From Sediminibacterium sp. (lineage in GTDB: Bacteria; Bacteroidota; Bacteroidia; Chitinophagales; Chitinophagaceae): a stretch of DNA of 6,178 nucleotides. The stretch is taken from NCBI GenBank assembly GCA_023256555.1, contig JALRFB010000060.1:1-6178 (forward strand), read 5' to 3'. Shown here piece after piece: positions 1 through 6,176 of this stretch; position 1 is the first letter of the stretch; each line of letters begins with the position of its first letter. A program made the translations under genes and the position numbers. The notes beneath the pieces are model-generated. The model was not told the origin of the DNA. It did not search any database and saw only the letters and a list, made by a program, of their open reading frames with translations.

Positions 1-978
1 GATAAAAGAGATACTATTTTTTATATTTCCAATGGGAAGATGCCGTATAGAAATGCAGACACAAGCTATCATTGGAATAGTACTATACCTGGTAACACTA
101 AAGCCACTTTATGGGATAGCTTTAAACCCTTAAGTGCTCTACCTCAATATGTCAATCCAAAAAGTGGTTATTTATTTAATACCAATCATTCTCCATTTTT
201 AGCAACCACTATTTCCGAAAATTTAGATCCGTCTAAATTTGATAAGAACGATGGATATGAAACCTATCATAATAACAGAAGTCAAAGAGCTAAAGAATTA
301 ATTGAGGCGCTAGATAAAATTTCTTACGAAGATTTAAAAAGAATAAAATTCGACAGAACCTTGCCCAATCCAATATTATTTCCTTATGGATTTAACGGTG
401 ATAGTCTATTCTTAGTGGATGAATCTAAATATGAATCACTTGCTCCTATTATAAAATCACTAAAATCATGGAATCACGAAGCAGTTGCCAATAGTAAAGG
501 TGCACTAATTTACAATCTGGCATATTATAAAGTACCGGAGGTCATGGGTGGGAGAAAAAATGATAAATTAACTATTGAAGAAGCAGTAACTGTTTTTCAA
601 TATATCCATGATTTTTTAATAAAACATTTTGGAACAACAGACCTGACTTTGGGTGATGTGCAAAAATTAGTTAGAGGAGATCAATATTGGCCGCAATCAG
701 GTTTGCCTGATGTTTTAGCTGCAGTAATGAGTGAACCTTGGGGAGAAGATAAAAGAAGAATGATTAGTGGTGATGCTTATATTAATTTTGTTCGATTCCC
801 AAAAGATGGCTCATTACCTTTAATTGAATCAGTGAATACATTTGGTGCAAGTATGCATCCAGAGAGTAAACACTTTGCAGACCAAAGAGCCATGTATCAA
901 AATCAAGAAGTGAAGAAAATGACTTTGGATAAACAAGTGATTTTAAAAAATGCTGAAGCGATTTATCATCCACAATAA
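1..978 (+). CDS. Penicillin acylase / AHL-acylase family hydrolase, C-terminal part (5' end outside window)
   Basis: The reading frame is open from the first base and runs to TAA at 976-978, giving 325 visible residues. The Met codon at 40 is internal: the 13 residues before it (ending IFYISNGK) are typical family sequence. Family members are Ntn hydrolases of about 700-850 residues, exported and self-cleaved into alpha and beta chains; they hydrolyse amide bonds of beta-lactams, N-acyl-homoserine lactones or other N-acyl compounds. Visible hallmarks are HWNSTIPG, the NP-x-G-x-L-x-NTNHSP segment (fragment residues about 52-64), which in the family carries the oxyanion-hole Asn, GDQYWPQSGLPDVLAAV in the middle, and the C-terminal HPESKHFADQ block (about 286-295). 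The alpha chain and the N-terminal Ser nucleophile of the beta chain are not in the window, so activity cannot be judged. Family assignment is secure; substrate is unknown. The gene converges on tviB with 25 bases between the stop codons. Confidence 0.88.
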   Translation, partial: DKRDTIFYISNGKMPYRNADTSYHWNSTIPGNTKATLWDSFKPLSALPQYVNPKSGYLFNTNHSPFLATTISENLDPSKFDKNDGYETYHNNRSQRAKELIEALDKISYEDLKRIKFDRTLPNPILFPYGFNGDSLFLVDESKYESLAPIIKSLKSWNHEAVANSKGALIYNLAYYKVPEVMGGRKNDKLTIEEAVTVFQYIHDFLIKHFGTTDLTLGDVQKLVRGDQYWPQSGLPDVLAAVMSEPWGEDKRRMISGDAYINFVRFPKDGSLPLIESVNTFGASMHPESKHFADQRAMYQNQEVKKMTLDKQVILKNAEAIYHPQ

Positions 979-1003
979 AATCTAATTAAAATCATTGAAT
1001 ACG

Positions 1004-2272
1004 CTATAATCTAGCAGTAACAATAGATTTATCTAAAAAAGCCTTGGTATCAAATATCACGGCTTTTTTATTGCGCTTTAATTTTTCAAAATCAAATGCT
1101 TTAAAGAAATCGTGTGCGACAGCTACAATGATTCCATCATAAGTATCTAGTTCAGTGATCAAACTTATTTGGTGTTTTGATTGAACTTCTCCTGCATTAG
1201 CGTATGGGTCAAAAACTTCTACATGAATACCTTGCGTAGTTAAATGATTGTATATATCAAAGGCTTTAGAGTTTCTGATGTCAGGACAATTTTCTTTAAA
1301 GGTCACTCCTAATAAAAGCACTCTTGCATTTGATATTTCAATAGCTGCTTCTTTCATTAAGCGTATTAATTTATTCGCTACAAAAACTCCCATCTGATCA
1401 TTCACATGTCGACCTGATAAAATCACTTGAGGTGTATGTCCCAAAATACTGGCCTTATGCGCTAAATAATAAGGATCAACACCAATACAATGACCACCCA
1501 CTAAGCCTGGTTTAAAAGGCAAGAAATTCCATTTGGTGGAAGCAGCTTCTAAAACCTCATTAGTGTCAATATTCATTTTATCAAAAATCAAAGCCAATTC
1601 GTTCACAAAAGAAATATTAATATCTCTCTGTGCATTCTCAATTGCTTTAGCAGCTTCTGCTACTTTTATGCTAGATGCTTTATATGTACCTGCGGTAATA
1701 ATGCTTTTATACAAAGCATCCACTTTATCTGCAATAAATGGATTTGAACCAGAAGTAATTTTTTGAATAGAAGTTAAGGTATGAACCGTATCTCCAGGAT
1801 TAATTCTTTCAGGAGAATAACCACAATAAAAATCTACATTATATTCTAATCCACTTGTAGCTGCTAAAACTGGCACACAATCTTCTTCTGTACAACCCGG
1901 ATAGACGGTGCTTTCATAAATAACAATATCTCCTTTTTTTAATACTCCTCCAATCATTTTTGAAGCCTCTAACAAAAAGCTTAAATCTGGTTCTTTAGCA
2001 TTATTTACCGGAGTTGGAACTGTTACAATAAAAATGGTACAATCCTTTATTGATTGAATTTCGTGAGAGAATTTCAGTTGCTTAGATTGCTCTATAGAAT
2101 CTTTACTAGACTGTAAAGTATGATCAAACCCTTTGATTAGTTCATCTACCCTTTGTTGATTGATATCAAAACCAATAGTAGGATATTGATTACCAAAAGC
2201 AATTGCCAAAGGTAAACCTACATAACCAAGTCCAATGATGGCTATTTTGGGTGTATTAGATAAAACTTCCAT
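1004..2272 (-). CDS. tviB: UDP-N-acetyl-D-glucosamine 6-dehydrogenase, TviB/WbpO type
   Basis: Cytoplasmic nucleotide-sugar dehydrogenase. The family oxidises C6 of a UDP-N-acetylhexosamine to a carboxylate with two NAD+, supplying uronic-acid sugars for surface polysaccharide. The 422 residues are full length. The N-terminal Rossmann domain has GLGYVG at 14-19, with Asp36 in the usual ribose-binding position. The active-site segments are YESTVYPGCTEEDCVP (119-134), YSPERINPGD (152-161, Glu155), AEAAKAIENAQRDIN (205-219, Lys209 and Asn213) and GLVGGHCIGVDPYYL (256-270), with catalytic Cys262. The C-terminal domain has GVTFKENCPDIRNSK (322-336). The PGCTEE, KWNFLPFKPGLVGG and TFKENCPDIRN blocks closely resemble TviB of the Vi-antigen pathway. 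UDP-GlcNAc versus UDP-GalNAc specificity cannot be read from sequence. The ATG at 2272 sits eight codons before the Rossmann strand, as expected. The gene follows the DUF1684 gene by 32 bases; no epimerase or glycosyltransferase neighbour is visible. Confidence 0.93.
   Translation of the reverse strand: MEVLSNTPKIAIIGLGYVGLPLAIAFGNQYPTIGFDINQQRVDELIKGFDHTLQSSKDSIEQSKQLKFSHEIQSIKDCTIFIVTVPTPVNNAKEPDLSFLLEASKMIGGVLKKGDIVIYESTVYPGCTEEDCVPVLAATSGLEYNVDFYCGYSPERINPGDTVHTLTSIQKITSGSNPFIADKVDALYKSIITAGTYKASSIKVAEAAKAIENAQRDINISFVNELALIFDKMNIDTNEVLEAASTKWNFLPFKPGLVGGHCIGVDPYYLAHKASILGHTPQVILSGRHVNDQMGVFVANKLIRLMKEAAIEISNARVLLLGVTFKENCPDIRNSKAFDIYNHLTTQGIHVEVFDPYANAGEVQSKHQISLITELDTYDGIIVAVAHDFFKAFDFEKLKRNKKAVIFDTKAFLDKSIVTARL
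1034..1070 (+). terminator. Terminator-like hairpin for the acylase transcript, embedded in the tviB 3' end
   Basis: A perfect 10-base inverted repeat (TAAAAAAGCC at 1034-1043, GGCTTTTTTA at 1061-1070) encloses 17 bases. These can pair further: 1045-1050 with 1054-1059, including one G-U pair, leaving one mismatch (1044/1060) and a three-base loop. The plus-strand RNA would carry A-tract, GCC, hairpin, GGC, U-tract, as in a factor-independent terminator, 56-92 bases after the acylase stop codon. No other candidate is visible in the 25-base spacer at 979-1003. The hairpin covers tviB codons 401-413. It is symmetric and so could act on the minus strand too, although translating ribosomes would be expected to melt it there. 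The function is inferred; the structure is seen. Confidence 0.6.
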
Positions 2273-2279
2273 TAGGTGC

Positions 2280-2287
2280 CAAAGTTA
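2280..2287 (-). promoter_or_regulatory. Possible -7 promoter element before tviB
   Basis: On the minus strand this reads TAACTTTG, a perfect match to the Bacteroidota -7 pattern TAnnTTTG, ending seven bases before the tviB ATG. A start here would give almost no 5' leader. No TTG lies 17-23 bases upstream, so the promoter is incomplete and tviB may simply be read through from the DUF1684 gene. The element lies between GGTGC (2275-2279) and GCACC (2289-2293), a five-base inverted repeat that could be a small hairpin in read-through RNA. Confidence 0.3.
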
Positions 2288-2304
2288 AGCACCCTTGAGG
2301 AACT

Positions 2305-3204
2305 TTAATGATGTCCGAAGTTTTTTTCTCCTGCGTTGATGGCAATTTTCAATCTATTTTGCGGAGGAGGCAAAGGACAGGTAGCAAATGCCGTAAATGC
2401 ACAAGGAGGATTATAAGCCAAATTGAAATCAATGACAGTATTCCCATCTGCATCAGCTTTGGGCACTTCAATAAATCTTCCAGCTCCATAAGTTGTTTTA
2501 CCTGAAGTCGCATCTGCAAAAGTGATAAAATACCTTACACCTCCTTCATCAATTACATCAAGACTATAATGAACGCCTTCTATTTCAAATGTTAATTTTC
2601 CTGCATTTTTCTGAGCAGTTGTTTGACCAAGCACATTAGAAATCATTAAAAAATTATCTTGTGGTTTTTCCAATACTGCTTTTAGTTTCCATTTTTCATC
2701 AACAGGAAAACGTTCAATGCCTTTAAAAGTTGTCAAAGTTTTTGCATCTAGATTTCTGAATCTAATACCAATCTTATCTTCTCTTTTAATCACTACCCAT
2801 TTAAATCTATTATAAGTTAAGACTGCAGTAATTTCTTTCTCTGCGTTCCATTTAAAAATAGTAGTCTTGTTTCCTTTAGCAATCACTTGATTATTTACAG
2901 CTGCGCCCTGATCAATTTTATTTACCCATACAACTGAGTCACCTTCAAAGATAAAATCACCTAAATATTTAGGAAAAGCGGTATTGTCATAAAAACAATC
3001 CTTCTTTGAATCGCTACCAAAAGTATTTACCCCTTTATGTAACCAAAATAGACCTTCCAAATTCAACCATCCATCATCTAGTTTTAAATCTTGAATTCTT
3101 TTGGCATGCCAATTTTCTACAGTAGAAGTATAATTAGTTTCTTTTTGTGCCATTAATGGATTGCTCAAAATTAGAATACTTAGAATTTTTACTATTTGCT
3201 TCAT
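2305..3204 (-). CDS. Exported DUF1684 family protein
   Basis: The protein has 299 residues. An N-terminal signal peptide is visible: Lys3/Lys6, a hydrophobic stretch IVKILSILILS, then NPLMAQ with likely cleavage near residues 19-20. There is no lipobox, so it is probably soluble in the periplasm or secreted. The mature part is a full-length DUF1684 domain (PF07920), recognised from GWLNLEGLFWL (44-55, a little N-terminal of the core), the FADATSGKTTYGAGRF block (229-244), and the very characteristic DFNLAYNPPCAF (259-270) and CPLPPPQNRL (276-285) near the C terminus. The conserved Cys268, Cys276 and poly-Pro stretch are intact. The biochemical function of this family is not established to my knowledge, and no enzyme activity is claimed. 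It is the first gene of a probable two-gene unit with tviB, 32 bases downstream, although no functional link is known. A good promoter match lies 46 bases upstream. Confidence 0.87.
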   Translation of the reverse strand: MKQIVKILSILILSNPLMAQKETNYTSTVENWHAKRIQDLKLDDGWLNLEGLFWLHKGVNTFGSDSKKDCFYDNTAFPKYLGDFIFEGDSVVWVNKIDQGAAVNNQVIAKGNKTTIFKWNAEKEITAVLTYNRFKWVVIKREDKIGIRFRNLDAKTLTTFKGIERFPVDEKWKLKAVLEKPQDNFLMISNVLGQTTAQKNAGKLTFEIEGVHYSLDVIDEGGVRYFITFADATSGKTTYGAGRFIEVPKADADGNTVIDFNLAYNPPCAFTAFATCPLPPPQNRLKIAINAGEKNFGHH

Positions 3205-3250
3205 ATGATAAAGTTAAGTTTTTAAACAAAAAGGGGGCTAAAAGATTGCA

Positions 3251-3280
3251 CAAATATACGTTAATATTTTAGTCTACCAA
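3251..3280 (-). promoter_or_regulatory. Bacteroidota-type promoter for the DUF1684-tviB unit
   Basis: On the minus strand, TTG (3280-3278) is followed by 19 bases and then TATATTTG (3258-3251), a complete match to TTG-N17-23-TAnnTTTG as known for Bacteroidota sigma-A promoters. It would leave a leader of about 40 bases before the ATG at 3204. A second, poorer -7 candidate (TAACTTTA, 3216-3209) sits nearer the start codon but has no spaced TTG. The site lies in the 144-base divergent spacer 3205-3348, where nothing else gene-like was seen. Confidence 0.5.
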
Positions 3281-3317
3281 TTTAGTAGGATTATATTTTA
3301 TAAAAAAAGTTTTAAAA

Positions 3318-3344
3318 TTGTTTTACTTTTACTATATAATATTG
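3318..3344 (+). promoter_or_regulatory. Possible promoter for the S41 protease gene
   Basis: TTG at 3318-3320, 16 bases, then TAATATTG at 3337-3344, which differs from TAnnTTTG at one position. The spacing is one base below the usual range. The element ends four bases before the ATG at 3349, implying a nearly leaderless transcript. TACTTTTA (3324-3331) is an alternative -7 element but lacks an upstream TTG. No Shine-Dalgarno sequence precedes the start. Confidence 0.33.
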
Positions 3345-3348
3345 AACC

Positions 3349-4770
3349 ATGAAAAAACTATTATATATAAGTGCAATTTTATTGATAATTTCAGCTTGTA
3401 AAAAAACAGTGGAACCCATCAATAGTTTCAACTATTCGAGTAGTACTGCAAGTGCTACTTCAGATTCTGCGGCGAATGTTTTTATATATGGCGCAATGAA
3501 AGACTATTATTTATGGGCCGACCAGATGCCTTCATTAGCTAGTACTGCCATAAAAATTAAACCAATAGATTATTTCTATACACTATTATATGGCTATGAT
3601 ACTATCGATCGATTTTCATGGATGGATACTAGTGCAACCAATTTAACCAATCAATTAAATGGAATCAACACAGTACTTGGAATCAAGTACAGCGCATTTT
3701 ACGCAGATCTTAGTCAAAATAATGTAGTATTCTCCATTTCATATGTATTAAAAGGAAGTGCCGCAGAAGCTGCTGGTTTAAAGCGTGGAGATTTTATTTA
3801 TAAAGTAGATGGTAAACAAATTACCGTGTCTAATTATCAAAGCATATTACAAAATCAAACTTTAAGTCTTGAGCTAGCAAACTATGCAAATAATGTTTTT
3901 ACTGGAACTGGTAAAACAATAAGTATCACAAAAACAACTTTACAAACAAATCCCATTTTAAAAGATACAGTTGTAGAATGGGGAGGTAAAAAAGTGGGTT
4001 ATCTAACTTATATACAATTCCTAACAAGCTTTGACGATAGCTTAAGAGCAGTATTTACTAGATTCAAAAATTATAAATCAACTGGTATAGATGAATTGGT
4101 TTTGGACCTAAGATTCAATGGAGGTGGCTATGTAGTTTCTTCTGATTTATTGACAAGCTTAATTGTGAAAGACCTACCTAGTAAAGTAGGTACTGTAATG
4201 AACAAAAAGGTGTATAACAATGCATACACAGCAGTACTAAAAAAAGAAACGAATTCAGATCAATACTTCTTTACCAATTTTAAATCTGAATCTGCGAATC
4301 TTGGAAAATTGAATAGGGTATTCATCCTGACTTCTCCAGGCACTGCCTCTGCAAGTGAATTAGTGATCAATAATTTAAAACCATTTATGGACGTAATCTT
4401 GGTGGGAGAACACACTTATGGTAAGAATGTTGGATCTTTTACAATAACAGATAGCAAGCAAAGATGGACTTTTGGATTACAACCCATTACATTTAAAACA
4501 GTCAATTCAAAAGACGAATCAAATTATGGTACTGTGAATGGGTTTACACCTGATTATGTTTTAAAAGATAATGTGATTCCCTTTAAGCCCCTTGGAGACC
4601 CTAGTGAAACTTATTTAGGTAAAGCCTTGAGTATTATTAGTCCTGTAGCATATAAGTCAAATGCAATTGAATGGATGCCAACCATTCAACAAATTCCTGT
4701 GACGAATATACCATTGGGTGATAGTAGAATCTTGGATAGAAAAGAAATGTGGATCAATCATAAGAACTAA
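3349..4770 (+). CDS. S41 family peptidase (CtpA/tail-specific protease-like), lipoprotein with PDZ domain
   Basis: The protein has 473 residues. The start MKKLLYISAILLIISAC is a lipoprotein signal with Cys17 as the lipidation site. The following residues, KKTVE, are not strongly acidic, so a surface-export signal is not obvious and the protein may face the periplasm. The domains are an S41 N-terminal helical region (about 42-95, YGAMKDYYLWADQMP), a PDZ domain (about 105-195, with GSAAEAAGLKRGDFIYKVDG at 136-155) and an S41 catalytic core (about 213-405). In the core, VLDLRFNGGG is at 251-260 and GTASASE at 331-337 places the nucleophile at Ser334. GEHTYGKNVGS at 353-363 places the general base at Lys359. 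The Ser-Lys spacing of 25 equals that of known S41 proteases, so the dyad appears intact. Family members cleave proteins near their C termini; the target here is unknown. A tail of about 70 residues follows the core. The asparaginase-like gene begins 35 bases downstream. Confidence 0.93.
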   Translation: MKKLLYISAILLIISACKKTVEPINSFNYSSSTASATSDSAANVFIYGAMKDYYLWADQMPSLASTAIKIKPIDYFYTLLYGYDTIDRFSWMDTSATNLTNQLNGINTVLGIKYSAFYADLSQNNVVFSISYVLKGSAAEAAGLKRGDFIYKVDGKQITVSNYQSILQNQTLSLELANYANNVFTGTGKTISITKTTLQTNPILKDTVVEWGGKKVGYLTYIQFLTSFDDSLRAVFTRFKNYKSTGIDELVLDLRFNGGGYVVSSDLLTSLIVKDLPSKVGTVMNKKVYNNAYTAVLKKETNSDQYFFTNFKSESANLGKLNRVFILTSPGTASASELVINNLKPFMDVILVGEHTYGKNVGSFTITDSKQRWTFGLQPITFKTVNSKDESNYGTVNGFTPDYVLKDNVIPFKPLGDPSETYLGKALSIISPVAYKSNAIEWMPTIQQIPVTNIPLGDSRILDRKEMWINHKN

Positions 4771-4781
4771 ATTCATTTTTG

Positions 4782-4799
4782 TAATTTGAATTCAAATTA
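4782..4799. repeat. 18-base perfect palindrome between the protease and asparaginase-like genes
   Basis: TAATTTGAATTCAAATTA is identical to its own reverse complement and fills half of the 35-base spacer, ending six bases before the ATG at 4806. It has no loop, no G+C-rich stem and no trailing T-tract, so it does not look like a factor-independent terminator. A dimeric regulator's operator or a small start-site RNA structure is possible. In such A+T-rich sequence a chance origin cannot be excluded. Confidence 0.5.
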
Positions 4800-4805
4800 G
4801 AGAGT

Positions 4806-5297
4806 ATGCAGCATAGTATAAAGGTACTTGTAACGGGAGGGACTTTTGATAAAGAATACAATGAATTGAATGGTTCTTTATTCTTCAAGGAAACCCATAT
4901 TCACGAAATGCTAGAACTTGGAAGGTCAAATTTGAATCTTTCTGTTGCTACTTTAATGATGAAAGACAGTTTAGAATTTACAGATTTAGATAGAGCTGCA
5001 ATTGCAAAAGCTTGTAATGATAGTGCAGAAGATAAAATTGTAATTACCCATGGCACTGATACAATGACCATCACTGGTGAATTTTTATTACAAGCCTGCC
5101 CCGGAAAAACAATTGTATTAACTGGTGCAATGGTACCTTATAAGTTTGGTAGTTCTGATGGTTTATTTAATTTAGGAAGTGCGTTAGCCTTTGTACAAGT
5201 ACTGCCTAAAGGTGTTTATATTGCTATGAATGGGCAATATTTTGAAGCAGGTAAAGTGATTAAAAATACCAGTGAAGGAAAATTTGAAAATAAATAA
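4806..5297 (+). CDS. Short single-domain asparaginase-like protein
   Basis: The protein has 163 residues and matches only the N-terminal domain of bacterial L-asparaginases (usually about 330 residues), which hydrolyse asparagine to aspartate and ammonia. The catalytic set of that domain is present: TGGT at 10-13 with nucleophile candidate Thr13, HGTDTM at 82-87 with Thr84 and Asp85, TGAMVPYKFGSSDGLFNLGSA at 106-126, and AGKVIK at 148-153 with Lys153 aligned by me to the catalytic Lys of E. coli AnsB. The protein ends ten residues later, and the C-terminal domain, which supplies residues to a neighbouring subunit's active site, is absent. The downstream DNA belongs to a convergent gene and no remnant is seen. 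Compact asparaginase-domain proteins of this size occur in other bacteria, so I take it as a real short family rather than a broken gene. No signal peptide is seen, so it is probably cytoplasmic. Activity is unproven. It may be co-transcribed with the protease gene. Confidence 0.85.
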   Translation: MQHSIKVLVTGGTFDKEYNELNGSLFFKETHIHEMLELGRSNLNLSVATLMMKDSLEFTDLDRAAIAKACNDSAEDKIVITHGTDTMTITGEFLLQACPGKTIVLTGAMVPYKFGSSDGLFNLGSALAFVQVLPKGVYIAMNGQYFEAGKVIKNTSEGKFENK

Positions 5298-5298
5298 T

Positions 5299-5748
5299 TT
5301 ATTTTCTTCTAGTATCAATTAAGTATTGAATCTTCCATCCTTCTGTGTGACGTACCAGCTGAAAGGAGTTTACACCCTGATGTGAATACTGTCCCTTAAA
5401 ATAAAATTGATAAGGTGTCCAAACACTTGCCAATGTTGCATCGATTAATAAAGAACCAATTGTTATTCTTTCGTCCAATGAGCCTGGCACTTGTTTTCCA
5501 ATACTATTAATAAAATTCTGAACTACCTCGCTTTTAACTGTTGTAGTATCTTTCTTGGTAATAATTGTTTGAAATACTGCATTACTGCTAAAGCAGGTTT
5601 TTAATAAATTAGTATCACTTGTCTTCATGGCAGTAAACATATTGTGTATTACTTGGACAACTTCTACACTGTCTTTATGATTATTTACTTGTGCATTTAT
5701 TGAGTTACAAATGGTTAATGACAAGACTATGAAAATCAATTTTTTCAT
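5299..5748 (-). CDS. Exported NTF2-like (lumazine-binding/SnoaL-type fold) protein
   Basis: The protein has 149 residues. A signal peptide is visible: MKKLIFIVLSLTICNSINAQ, with cleavage likely after Ala19 or Gln20; Cys14 is not in a convincing lipobox. The mature region of about 125 residues has the pattern of small NTF2-fold proteins. An N-terminal helix (VEVVQVIHNMFTAMKTSDTN, 28-47) precedes LLKTCFSSNAVFQTI (48-62). The closing strands are ASVWTPYQFYFKGQYSHQGV (107-126) and NSFQLVRHTEGWKIQYLIDT (127-146), the last being the usual 'gWkI' ending. Relatives are annotated as nuclear transport factor 2 family or putative lumazine-binding proteins. They bind or convert diverse small molecules, so no substrate is proposed. 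Its TAA lies one base from the TAA of the convergent asparaginase-like gene. A promoter match lies upstream on the minus strand. Confidence 0.8.
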   Translation of the reverse strand: MKKLIFIVLSLTICNSINAQVNNHKDSVEVVQVIHNMFTAMKTSDTNLLKTCFSSNAVFQTIITKKDTTTVKSEVVQNFINSIGKQVPGSLDERITIGSLLIDATLASVWTPYQFYFKGQYSHQGVNSFQLVRHTEGWKIQYLIDTRRK

Positions 5749-5771
5749 GCTAATTTTTTTATTTCAATAAG

Positions 5772-5803
5772 TAAATGTAAATTGATATTCATTAATAAAC
5801 CAA
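5772..5803 (-). promoter_or_regulatory. Probable promoter for the NTF2-like gene
   Basis: On the minus strand, TTG (5803-5801) is followed by 21 bases and TACATTTA (5779-5772), seven of eight matches to TAnnTTTG. It gives a leader of roughly 20 bases before the ATG at 5748. The site lies in the 65-base divergent spacer 5749-5813; no comparable pattern was found there for the plus-strand DoxX-like gene. Confidence 0.38.
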
Positions 5804-5813
5804 TTTTTAAAAA

Positions 5814-6176
5814 ATGAAAACGACAAAAATTATTTATTGGGTAACTACAAGCATTATTTGCCTTTTTGCTTCAACCGCTATTTTTATGAATTCAGAAATG
5901 GCAAAAGAAGGAACCCAGCATTTGGGTATCCCAAGATGGCTTGGATTGGAAGTAAGTATTGGACAATTAGTTGGGTTAGTATTATTAATTGTTCCAGCAG
6001 TGCCTGCAAGATTTAAAGAATGGGCCTATGTAGGTTTTGGCATCATGTACCTAACTGCAATCAATGCTCATATTTCTGTGGGTGATCCATTAGGGAACAC
6101 CATTATGGCAGCAGTTTTCTTTGGCTTATTATTAACTTCTTATATAAGTTTTCATAAATTAAAAGAAGCAAAATAA
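5814..6176 (+). CDS. DoxX-like family small membrane protein
   Basis: The protein has 120 residues and four predicted membrane helices: about 7-25, 43-61, 70-88 and 96-113. It is a full-length match in size and pattern to the DoxX-like family (DoxX_2, PF13564). Recognisable features are HLGIPRWLGLEVSIGQLVGLVLLIVP (36-61, with Glu46 in the second helix), FKEWAYVGFGIMYLTA (67-82) and NAHISVGD (84-91, His86). The Lys-rich C terminus (KLKEAK) is probably cytoplasmic. The function is not well defined; relatives are often found near stress or redox genes or transcriptional regulators, but nothing here narrows it. It is transcribed divergently from the NTF2-like gene. The stop codon is two bases before the window end, so downstream partners cannot be seen. 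Confidence 0.87.
   Translation: MKTTKIIYWVTTSIICLFASTAIFMNSEMAKEGTQHLGIPRWLGLEVSIGQLVGLVLLIVPAVPARFKEWAYVGFGIMYLTAINAHISVGDPLGNTIMAAVFFGLLLTSYISFHKLKEAK

Noticed and set aside
40..42. ATG at 40 as the true start of the acylase gene
   Set aside because: The frame is open to base 1 and the codons before it encode family-typical sequence; the remaining protein would lack the catalytic half.
782..973. 63-codon minus-strand open frame
   Set aside because: Lies wholly antisense to the strongly conserved C-terminal block of the acylase; the translation resembles no family.
1533..1766. 77-codon plus-strand open frame
   Set aside because: Antisense shadow of the tviB active-site region; no homology seen.
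2308..2505. 65-codon plus-strand open frame
   Set aside because: Antisense to the conserved DUF1684 C-terminal motifs; Cys/Arg/Ser-rich translation typical of a shadow frame.
3274..3288. Small inverted repeat CTAC...GTAG in the divergent spacer
   Set aside because: Only four paired bases around a seven-base loop; expected by chance in such sequence.
3335..3340. TATAAT as a classical -10 box for the protease gene
   Set aside because: No -35 box at suitable spacing, and the other upstream regions fit the Bacteroidota consensus better; A+T-rich sequence makes TATAAT common.
5298..5748. Remnant of an asparaginase C-terminal domain after a premature stop
   Set aside because: The plus strand here shows no asparaginase-like translation that I recognise; the DNA is explained by the convergent NTF2-like gene.
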